A stretch of DNA of 5,558 nt from Bacillota bacterium (GTDB taxonomy: Bacteria; Bacillota; Sulfobacillia; JAJZYS01; JAJYTV01). The notes beneath the pieces are model-generated. The model ran no database searches and was not told the DNA's origin. It saw only the letters and a list, made by a program, of their open reading frames with translations. Location: NCBI GenBank assembly GCA_021786135.1, contig JAJYNV010000208.1, positions 1 to 5,558 of the forward strand. Reading direction: 5' to 3'. A program made the translations under genes and the position numbers. Every line of letters begins with the position of its first letter. The first letter of the stretch is position 1. Of this stretch, positions 1 through 5,309 are shown one piece after another.

Positions 1-174
1 ATGTCGCAGCGCATGGCGGAAGTCGTGCGCGAAGACCTGAAGTTCCTCGGCGCGGTGCGTTTGCGCGACGTCGAAGCTGCCCAGCAGCGGATCGTCGCCA
101 TCGCGCGCCGGCTCGAGGAAGAGGGCGAGATCATCATGTCGCATGGCGGAGGGGCAGATGAGATCATCTCCTGA
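1..174 (+). CDS. fliG: Flagellar motor switch protein FliG, C-terminal fragment
   Basis: This is the last 57 residues of FliG, a C-ring rotor protein that couples stator movement to rotation and switching. The 5' part lies outside the window, and the ATG at base 1 is almost certainly an internal Met of the conserved 'MSxRMAE' helix rather than the start. The fragment shows the hallmarks of the FliG C-terminus: 'EDLKFLG', then 'VRLRDVEAAQQRIV', then 'RRLEEEGEI' and a glycine-rich 'HGGGADEII' tail. The charged helix that contacts MotA would lie upstream and cannot be checked here. The TGA stop is at 172-174, and the last 17 bp overlap fliH in another frame, which suggests translational coupling. 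The family call is based on recognised motifs and is firm. Confidence 0.95.
   Translation: MSQRMAEVVREDLKFLGAVRLRDVEAAQQRIVAIARRLEEEGEIIMSHGGGADEIIS
148..154 (+). promoter_or_regulatory. Shine-Dalgarno sequence for fliH
   Basis: GGAGGGG inside the 3' end of fliG lies 3 nt upstream of the ATG at 158 (5 nt if only GGAGG is counted). It decides the fliH start: the in-frame ATG at 143 lies upstream of this site and so cannot use it. Confidence 0.7.
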
Positions 175-868
175 GCGCAGGTCGCGCGTCGTCAAGGCAC
201 AGCAGCTGGTGCAGAAGGGCCCGGGAAGCCCTCAGCCAGGTGCTCCTGCCACGCGTCCGACCGAAGCCGCCTCCACGTCTGCGGCCGATCACATCCTCCA
301 GGTAGCGCGCCAGGTCGCGCGCGCGACACTCAACATCGCCCAGCGCGACGCCGATCACCTCAGGCGTCAGGCGGAGCGCGAGGGCAGGCGCCTCGGCTTC
401 GAGGCCGGGCGCAAGGCCGGCTATGCCGAGGGGCTCACAGCCGCACAGGAGGATGCCCAGCGCATTCTCGCCCAGGCCGAGGCTTCTGCGCAGGAGACCC
501 TTGTACGTTCCGAGTCGGAGATCGGGCAGCTCGCCTGCGAAGTGGCGGCGCACCTGATCGGGGTCAAGCTCATGCTCAACCCGGAAGTCGTGGAGCGTGC
601 CGTGCTCGAGGTGCTGCAGGGGACGCCCCAGAAGGGCCCAGTGACGATCGAGGTGGCGCCGGTGGATCTCGAAATGGCCCTGAAGGCTCTACCGGCCTTC
701 CGTGGAGCGGCGGGCGGGGCGGCCGAACTCACCTTGGCGGAGGACCCGTCGCTGCCGCAGGGCGGCCTGAGGGTTTCCGGTCCTCAGGGCGTGATCGAGC
801 GCAACTGGCGCGAGGGACTCCTGGCCATCTCGCAGGCCTTCGAGGAGGTGGCACGCCGTGGCGTTTGA
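158..868 (+). CDS. fliH: Flagellar export ATPase regulator FliH
   Basis: FliH is the peripheral stalk-like partner and negative regulator of the export ATPase FliI, acting at the cytoplasmic face of the flagellar type III gate. With the ATG at 158 the protein has 236 residues; an ATG at 143 would add five but lacks a ribosome binding site. The N-terminus ('RRSRVVKAQQL', residues 7-17) resembles the short start seen in Gram-positive FliH and has no Trp. A Pro/Ala-rich linker follows, then a charged helical region from about residue 44. Residues 76-92 carry a perfect GxxxG ladder (G76, G80, G84, G88, G92), the signature of FliH helix packing. Residues 115-236 form the FliI-binding C-terminal region, ending with 'DPSLPQGGLRVSGPQGVIERN', typical of the FliH/HrpE/V-ATPase E family. 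It overlaps fliG by 17 bp and fliI by 11 bp. Sequence identity to named homologues could not be measured here. Confidence 0.93.
   Translation: MRSSPERRSRVVKAQQLVQKGPGSPQPGAPATRPTEAASTSAADHILQVARQVARATLNIAQRDADHLRRQAEREGRRLGFEAGRKAGYAEGLTAAQEDAQRILAQAEASAQETLVRSESEIGQLACEVAAHLIGVKLMLNPEVVERAVLEVLQGTPQKGPVTIEVAPVDLEMALKALPAFRGAAGGAAELTLAEDPSLPQGGLRVSGPQGVIERNWREGLLAISQAFEEVARRGV
843..849 (+). promoter_or_regulatory. Shine-Dalgarno sequence for fliI
   Basis: AGGAGGT near the end of fliH lies 8 nt before a GTG at 858. It supports GTG as the true start of fliI and an 11-bp overlap with fliH. Confidence 0.8.
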
Positions 869-2165
869 GCTCGATCGCTACCGCTCGGCCATGCAAGGCG
901 TGCCGGGGCGGCAGGAGTACGGCAGGGTGATTGAGGCTGTCGGCCTCTCGATCCAGTCCCAGGGACCGCAGGTTGCCATAGGCGAGATCTGCTACGTCGA
1001 GCAGCCGGGCGGCAGGCCCCTCCCCGCCGAGGTGGTCGGCTTCCGCGAGGGACGCGTCATCCTGATGCCGCTCGGGCGCGGCCGCGACATCGCGCCAGGC
1101 GCCACGGTGCGGCCTGCGCGCGAGCCCTTGACCATTCCGGTGAGTCCGGCACTCGTAGGTCGGGCGGTCGACGCGTTCGGCGCGCCGATCGATGGCCAGC
1201 CGCCCATTGTGCCGGACGAGCGCATTCCGACCGACCGTCCTGCGCCGAGCCCGCTCGAACGGCCGCTCATCCGAGAGGTGCTGCCGACAGGCGTCAAGGC
1301 CATCGACGCCCTGACAACGCTTGGCGCGGGTCAGCGCATCGGCATCTTCTCCGGACCCGGCGTCGGCAAGAGTGTGCTGCTCGGCATGATGGCGCGCGGT
1401 TCCGCCGCCGACGTCGCGGTGATCGCTCTCGTGGGAGAGCGCAGCCGCGAGGTGCAGGAGTTCGTGCTGCGGGACCTTGGCCCCGACGGCATGGCCCGCA
1501 GCGTCGTGGTCGTCGCCACCTCGGACGAGCCCGCTCTCGTGCGCGTCCAGGCCGCCTTTACCGCGACGGCCATCGCGGAGTACTTCCGCGACCGCGGCCT
1601 CAAGGTGCTGCTCCTCTTCGATTCCATCACCAGGGTCGCCACGGCGCAGCGCGAGGTTGGACTCGCCGCTGGCGAGCCGCCTGCCACGCGCGGCTACCCG
1701 CCTTCCTCGTTCGCCATCCTGCCACGCCTCTTGGAACGCGCGGGCACGGCCAGGGCCGGGTCGATCACTGGGTTCTATACCGTGCTCGTCGAGGGCGACG
1801 ACATGCAGGAGCCGGTGGCCGATGCGGCGCGCAGCGTGCTCGACGGGCACATCGTGCTCACGCGCGATCTCGCCGATGCCGGCATCTTCCCCGCCATGGA
1901 CGTCGGCCGTTCGATCTCCCGCGTCATGCGCCAGATAGTGAGCCCAGAGCATCAGGAGCTCTCGCAGCAGCTGAGGGGACACTGGGCGCTCTACGAGGAC
2001 GCCAAGGACCTCATCCGCATCGGCGCCTACCAGGCCGGCGCGAGCGCCGATGTCGACCGTGCGGTCGCCCTGCGGCCGCGCATCATCGAGTTCCTGCGCC
2101 AGGGGGAACACGACATCGTGCCGTTTGACACGGCGATTCAGGGACTCGAGGAGACCTGCCGATGA
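858..2165 (+). CDS. fliI: Flagellum-specific ATPase FliI
   Basis: FliI is the hexameric ATPase of the flagellar type III export apparatus, related to the F1-ATPase beta subunit. It helps unload and unfold export substrates from chaperones. The 435 residues match the usual length (about 430-460). The GTG start is fixed by an AGGAGGT site. Visible features in order are an N-terminal beta-barrel region (about 20-90); 'PTGVKAIDAL' (143-152); the P-loop 'SGPGVGKS' (165-172, with K171 and S172); 'LVGERSREV' with the presumed catalytic E194; the Walker B strand 'VLLLFD' ending in D255; 'QREVGLAAGEPPATRGYPPS' (264-283); and the alpha/beta ATPase signature 'PAMDVGRSIS' (345-354). The signature has Met at position 3, where the usual pattern has Leu, Ile or Val. 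The P-loop has Pro at residue 167, where Ser or Thr is more common in FliI. These look like tolerated variants, since all catalytic residues are present. It sits between fliH and fliJ, its partners. Confidence 0.97.
   Translation: MAFELDRYRSAMQGVPGRQEYGRVIEAVGLSIQSQGPQVAIGEICYVEQPGGRPLPAEVVGFREGRVILMPLGRGRDIAPGATVRPAREPLTIPVSPALVGRAVDAFGAPIDGQPPIVPDERIPTDRPAPSPLERPLIREVLPTGVKAIDALTTLGAGQRIGIFSGPGVGKSVLLGMMARGSAADVAVIALVGERSREVQEFVLRDLGPDGMARSVVVVATSDEPALVRVQAAFTATAIAEYFRDRGLKVLLLFDSITRVATAQREVGLAAGEPPATRGYPPSSFAILPRLLERAGTARAGSITGFYTVLVEGDDMQEPVADAARSVLDGHIVLTRDLADAGIFPAMDVGRSISRVMRQIVSPEHQELSQQLRGHWALYEDAKDLIRIGAYQAGASADVDRAVALRPRIIEFLRQGEHDIVPFDTAIQGLEETCR
2148..2153 (+). promoter_or_regulatory. 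Shine-Dalgarno sequence for fliJ
   Basis: GAGGAG lies within the end of fliI, 8 nt ahead of the fliJ ATG. Together with the ATGA stop/start overlap at 2162-2165 it indicates coupled translation of fliI and fliJ. Confidence 0.7.
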
Positions 2166-2593
2166 ACCGCATGGAGCGCCTGCTGAAACTGCGCCGCCAC
2201 GAATCCGACATGGCCGCCGTGGCCATGCGCAGAGCGCAGGAGAAGGCGAGTGAGGCCGAGGCGGCAACTCAGGCGGCGCGCGAGCGCAGGCGTGAGGCCG
2301 AGAGCAGGATGACGGCGGCGGCGGGCCGCCCGCAGAGCAGCGTGCACTTCCTGCAGCAGCGCTTCGAGGTGCTTGAGCGCCTTGATGAGGAGCGGCTGCA
2401 GGACATTCAGGAGCGCCGGCTGCAGAGGGCTCTGAACATGCGCCGCGGCGACCTGCAGCACGCGATGGTGCGCGAGGAGCAGATGAGGCACCTCGACGAC
2501 CTCGAGAAGAGGCGTCGACAGGCGGCCGAGATGGGGAGCGAGCAGAAAACCCTTGACGATATCCGGCGGGAAGGAGGGACGAGGCCATGGTGA
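2162..2593 (+). CDS. fliJ: Flagellar export chaperone and ATPase stalk protein FliJ
   Basis: FliJ is a small coiled-coil protein that inserts into the FliI hexamer, like the gamma subunit of F1-ATPase. It links FliI to the FlhA gate and escorts export chaperones. The product has 143 residues, the usual FliJ size (about 140-150). It is almost entirely charged helix rich in Arg, Glu, Gln and Ala. Two long helices (about 3-53 and 60-138) are split by a short 'AGRPQSS' break at 54-60, fitting the antiparallel two-helix coiled coil of the family. The C-terminal 'EQKTLDDI' (127-134) matches the conserved 'EQK.lDE' tail. It overlaps fliI by 4 bp (ATGA) and fliK by 7 bp. FliJ is poorly conserved, so the call rests on length, coiled-coil character, tail motif and position. 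A gene for YlxF/MotE, which follows fliJ in Bacillus, is not present. Confidence 0.9.
   Translation: MNRMERLLKLRRHESDMAAVAMRRAQEKASEAEAATQAARERRREAESRMTAAAGRPQSSVHFLQQRFEVLERLDEERLQDIQERRLQRALNMRRGDLQHAMVREEQMRHLDDLEKRRRQAAEMGSEQKTLDDIRREGGTRPW
2571..2577 (+). promoter_or_regulatory. Shine-Dalgarno sequence for fliK
   Basis: AAGGAGG lies 9 nt before the ATG at 2587. A GTG one codon later (2590) is the only close alternative and would be less well spaced. Confidence 0.75.
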
Positions 2594-3918
2594 GCGCGGC
2601 AATCGGTGCTCTGCCCCTGAACGTCGAGGGGAAGGCCACGACGGGAAAGTCCGCCAAGGGGTTCGGCGAGGCCCTCAGAGGTGCCATGGCCGCTCCTGAG
2701 CCTGCCTCGAAGGCCGGGCCCGAGAAGAGCCGCACCGAGGCTAAAGGGGCGGTGCCCTACCTGGCGGTGGCCGCTCAGGCCATAGAGCAGTTGCCGACCG
2801 CCGCCGGCCTGCGCGGCAACCTTCCCTCGCCAAGCGTGGCCGCTGGTAGTGGAGCAGATGTTCACGGCTCGTCGCAAGGCGGCGCGGCCCAGATCGCGTC
2901 GGCGAGGGCCATCCCTTCCGCCCCTGAGGCGAAGGCGCCCATAGAGGCGCAGTCCGCGTCGGCGAAGGCCATCCCTTCCGCCCCTGATGCGAAGGCGCCC
3001 ATAGAGGCGCAGATCGCGTCGACGAAGGTCACGCTTCCTTCCTCTGATCCGAAGGCGGCGGTTGAAGGGCAGAACCTGCGTCTTGCCGAGGCTGGGGCGA
3101 AGGTGTCAGCTGAGGCACCGGTCGCCGGATCGAGAGCGGCCCAGGCAACGCCCTTGCGGGAGACGACCGTCGCGGTGGTCGCCAGTTCCGTCGCGAAGGC
3201 GTCGTCGGTCGTGGCGGCGGGAACCCCCGTCAGTACAGGTCTTCCGCCAGTCGAGCCGAAGGCAGCCCTCCCGACCGGCGCGGTCCGCAGCCAAATGCCG
3301 ACCCGTCCCCCGTTGGCAGCCTCGCAGCCTGCAAGCCTTGCACCGACGGTCGGCCCCGAGACCGCCACATCGGGCGTCGCCACCGCTGCGAGAGCGCAGG
3401 CGGCAGCGCATGGGACCGCGAGCCCGGCTCCGTTTGCAGGAACGCACCCCCTGTCGCAGCGGACGCGTTCCGAGGCGGGAGTTTTGCCGGGTGGCGGCGA
3501 ATCTGGTCGAGCGATGGCATTCAGCGGAGCTCAAGTGGGTTCCGCCTCTGGCGCAGAGACGGGCTTCTCCGGGGCGGCCCCGGTCGACAGCGCGTCCGTC
3601 GCCGCGCAGGTGGCGGCGGTGGCTCAGCGTACGGCGGCCGCCATGGAGTCAGGGGCCGCTTCGGTGCGCCTACAGCTCGATCCGCCTGAGCTGGGGCACG
3701 TACAGGTCACGTTGCGTGCGGCGCAGAACGGCATCGTCGCCGTGCTGCGCGCCGAGAATCCGGCGACGGTGGCGGTACTGCAAGGTGGAGAGGAAGATCT
3801 GCGCCAGCGCCTGGGTGCGCTGGGCTTCAAGGCAAGCAGCGTGGAAGTGACCGCTGCCGAGCGGCCCCGCATCGTCGTGGCCAGCGGCAGGAGCTCTGCC
3901 GGAAGGAGGAGCGGCTAG
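2587..3918 (+). CDS. fliK: Flagellar hook-length control protein FliK
   Basis: FliK is secreted during hook growth, measures hook length, and switches the export gate (through FlhB) from hook to filament substrates. The 443 residues split into two parts. Residues 1 to about 340 are low-complexity, rich in Ala, Pro, Ser and Gly and probably disordered, as expected of a molecular ruler. This part contains three tandem 20-residue repeats (101-160). Residues about 345-425 form the conserved Flg_hook switch domain. Its key signature is 'LDPPELG' (364-370), followed by 'HVQVTLRAAQNGIVAVLRAEN' split across two beta strands, and 'LRQRLGALGF' (405-414). The basic tail ends 'SAGRRSG'. There is no cleavable signal peptide, which is normal because FliK leaves by the flagellar type III route. 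The start overlaps fliJ by 7 bp and the stop abuts the flgD ATG, placing it in the hook-building part of the operon. The N-terminal ruler is not alignable by eye, and the call depends on the C-terminal domain and the gene order. Confidence 0.93.
   Translation: MVSAAIGALPLNVEGKATTGKSAKGFGEALRGAMAAPEPASKAGPEKSRTEAKGAVPYLAVAAQAIEQLPTAAGLRGNLPSPSVAAGSGADVHGSSQGGAAQIASARAIPSAPEAKAPIEAQSASAKAIPSAPDAKAPIEAQIASTKVTLPSSDPKAAVEGQNLRLAEAGAKVSAEAPVAGSRAAQATPLRETTVAVVASSVAKASSVVAAGTPVSTGLPPVEPKAALPTGAVRSQMPTRPPLAASQPASLAPTVGPETATSGVATAARAQAAAHGTASPAPFAGTHPLSQRTRSEAGVLPGGGESGRAMAFSGAQVGSASGAETGFSGAAPVDSASVAAQVAAVAQRTAAAMESGAASVRLQLDPPELGHVQVTLRAAQNGIVAVLRAENPATVAVLQGGEEDLRQRLGALGFKASSVEVTAAERPRIVVASGRSSAGRRSG
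2887..3066 (+). repeat. Three tandem 60-bp units inside fliK
   Basis: Three in-frame 60-bp copies start at 2887, 2947 and 3007, encoding residues 101-120, 121-140 and 141-160. The shared protein pattern is 'AQ-ASAKAIPSAP-AKAPIE'. By hand count, copies 1 and 2 differ at 5 of 60 bases. Copy 3 differs from copy 2 at 17 of 60, so it looks older or more diverged. The unit length is a multiple of three, so copy-number change would keep the frame and lengthen or shorten the FliK ruler by 20 residues. Confidence 0.93.
3903..3909 (+). promoter_or_regulatory. Shine-Dalgarno sequence for flgD
   Basis: AAGGAGG in the last codons of fliK lies 9 nt before the flgD ATG, which directly follows the fliK TAG stop. 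Confidence 0.8.
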
Positions 3919-4326
3919 ATGTCCATCAGTTCGATCGGCGGATCTAGCAGCAGCAACAGCAGCCAGGGAAGCCAGACCGGCGTCAGCGGTCTGACACAGA
4001 ACGACTTCCTGCAGCTGCTGGTGGCGCAGATGCAGAACCAGGATCCCACGAACCCCGTCTCCAGTGACCAGTTTCTGCAGGAGATGGCCTCGTTCTCGGA
4101 GGTCGTGGACATCTCGCAGCTGCAGACCCTGACGCAGTCGATCCTGACCAACGAGGTGGCGACGCAGGGCCTCCAACTCCTCGGTAAGCAGGTCACGGCG
4201 CAGACGAGTTCCGGTACGCAGGTCAGCGGTACCGTGACCGAGCTGACCATGGTGCAGGGGCAGCCGATGCTGACGATCAACGGCACGCAGCTGCCGGTGA
4301 GCCAGGTGATCTCCGTCCAGTCTTGA
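3919..4326 (+). CDS. flgD: Flagellar hook cap / scaffold protein FlgD, short form
   Basis: FlgD is exported to the tip of the growing rod-hook, where it acts as the cap that lets hook protein FlgE polymerise. The N-terminus is a Ser/Gln-rich linker (1-20) that includes a run of AGC codons. Next comes the family signature 'LTQNDFLQLLVAQMQNQDP' (25-43) with 'NPVSSDQFLQEMASFSEV' (45-62), the region needed for export and capping. Residues about 87-133 ('LLGKQVTAQTSSG' through 'LPVSQVIS') look like the edge-strand fold that follows. At 135 residues it is much shorter than the roughly 230 of enterobacterial FlgD and lacks the Ig-like insert. Bacillus-type FlgD is also about 140 residues, so I read this as a natural short form and not a truncation. 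It abuts fliK and is followed by a 32-nt gap and fliM. flgE, which usually follows flgD in Bacillus, is not here. Confidence 0.94.
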   Translation: MSISSIGGSSSSNSSQGSQTGVSGLTQNDFLQLLVAQMQNQDPTNPVSSDQFLQEMASFSEVVDISQLQTLTQSILTNEVATQGLQLLGKQVTAQTSSGTQVSGTVTELTMVQGQPMLTINGTQLPVSQVISVQS

Positions 4327-4343
4327 GCTTGGGCGTCGTCGCG

Positions 4344-4353
4344 AGAGGGGGGG
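4344..4353 (+). promoter_or_regulatory. Shine-Dalgarno sequence for fliM, with a run of seven G
   Basis: An AGAGGGGGGG stretch sits in the short flgD-fliM gap, ending 5 nt before the ATG at 4359 (AGAGGGG ends 8 nt before it). It favours that ATG over an in-frame TTG at 4323, which overlaps the flgD stop and has only a weak, distant purine tract. Confidence 0.65.
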
Positions 4354-4358
4354 CTAGG

Positions 4359-5309
4359 ATGGCGAAGGCGCGCGCGAGCGAGGTTTCGGGTCTCAAGGCA
4401 CCGCCGCACGTCTACGACTTCCGCAGATCCCGCCGGCTCTCGGCCGATCAGATGCGCTCTCTCGAGCGCATGCACGAACACCTGGCGGGGCTCCTTGGCA
4501 CCTACCTCACGGCCTACCTCAGGACGCGCGTCACCTGCGAACTCAGGGACGTCGTACAGACGGTATTCGAGGATGTCGTCCGGTCGCAGCCGGCGCGCAG
4601 CATCGTCGTGACCCTGGCGGCAGAGCCGCTCACGGGAGCGCAGCTGATGCGCCTCAGCCCGTCGCTCGGCCATGCCCTCATCGACCGCCTGTTGGGCGGC
4701 TCGGGCGATGTATCGGTCGAGGACCGCCCGTTCACGGATATCGACATTCACGTGCTGGAGCGCGGCCTGCCCGTCTTTCTCGAGGCCCTGGGCGAAAGCT
4801 GGGCCGGCGTCGAGCGCTTGCACCCCGTGATCCGCCTGCTCGAGGCCTCCCCACAGTTCCTGCGGCTTGTCGGGCCGCAGGAGGCCATCGTCCAGATCGA
4901 TATCGAGATCTCCTTCGCCCACCATTCCGGAGACCTCACCATCGTAATCCCCTACGAGTCGCTCAAGCCGATCCTGCCTAAGCTCACCTCGGTCGCCCTG
5001 CTCACGGAGCAGAACGAGGACAGACCGGCGGACATCGAGGGCGCCAGGCTTCTGCGCACGGCCGCTATGGGCATCGAGGTGGACATGATGGCCCTCCTCG
5101 GCTACACCACCCTGACGGTGGCCGAGTTCCTCGATCTCTCCGCGGGCGACGTTGTGCTGCTGGACCAGTCGGCGTCGGATCCCTTGCAAGTGCTGGTGAA
5201 GGGCCGTCCAAAGTTTTTGGCCAAGCCTTTTTTGCGAAGCCGCAGGCTCTGCCTGGTGATCGACGCGCGGATCGAGGAGCATGAGGGGGACCAGGACCGT
5301 GCTGAATGA
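4359..5309 (+). CDS. fliM: Flagellar motor switch protein FliM, lacking the N-terminal CheY-binding peptide
   Basis: FliM is the middle protein of the C-ring. It binds FliG above and FliN/FliY below, and in most species it also binds phospho-CheY through its first residues. The 316 residues contain the 'VYDFRRSRRLSADQMRSLERMHE' region (18-40, the start of the CheC-like middle domain), 'YLTAYLRTRV' (49-58), and 'PSLGHALIDRLLGGSG' (101-116) holding the FliG-contacting GGxG loop at 113-116. After these come 'ASPQFLRLVGPQE' (163-175) and the C-terminal SpoA/FliN-like domain (about 233-303, with 'VTVAEFLDLSAGDVVLLDQ'-type strands). The usual opening 'LSQxEIDALL' is absent: the protein starts MAKARASEVSG and reaches the core within 17 residues. 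Starting at the TTG at 4323 would not restore it. The stop overlaps the next ORF. The family call is firm; the meaning of the missing peptide is inference. Confidence 0.94.
   Translation: MAKARASEVSGLKAPPHVYDFRRSRRLSADQMRSLERMHEHLAGLLGTYLTAYLRTRVTCELRDVVQTVFEDVVRSQPARSIVVTLAAEPLTGAQLMRLSPSLGHALIDRLLGGSGDVSVEDRPFTDIDIHVLERGLPVFLEALGESWAGVERLHPVIRLLEASPQFLRLVGPQEAIVQIDIEISFAHHSGDLTIVIPYESLKPILPKLTSVALLTEQNEDRPADIEGARLLRTAAMGIEVDMMALLGYTTLTVAEFLDLSAGDVVLLDQSASDPLQVLVKGRPKFLAKPFLRSRRLCLVIDARIEEHEGDQDRAE
5283..5289 (+). promoter_or_regulatory. Shine-Dalgarno sequence for the last ORF
   Basis: GAGGGGG lies 9 nt before a GTG at 5299 in the frame of the last ORF. An in-frame ATG at 5281 has GAGGAG (5274-5279) only 1 nt away, too close for normal initiation, so GTG is preferred. 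Confidence 0.5.

Noticed and set aside
143..157. Upstream ATG at 143 as the start of fliH
   Set aside because: The GGAGGGG ribosome binding site lies downstream of this ATG and fits the ATG at 158; the five extra residues match no conserved feature.
729..2735. Long antisense open frame (668 codons) across fliI and fliJ
   Set aside because: It lies opposite clearly conserved genes, has Arg/Pro/Ala/Gly-rich composition with no recognisable domain, and such frames arise by chance in high-GC coding DNA.
3946..3963. AGC trinucleotide run at the start of flgD
   Set aside because: Only five AGC codons interrupted by AAC; it encodes a flexible Ser-rich linker common in FlgD and is too short to call a functional repeat.
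4323..4358. TTG at 4323 as the start of fliM
   Set aside because: It is a rare start codon overlapping the flgD stop with only a weak, distant purine tract. The extra 12 residues do not resemble a FliM N-terminus, and a good site precedes the ATG at 4359.
5202..5233. Hairpin followed by T tract in fliM resembling an intrinsic terminator
   Set aside because: The stem (CCAAA/TTTGG) is only 5 bp and low in GC, outer pairing needs a bulge, and it sits inside a conserved gene with the operon continuing downstream.
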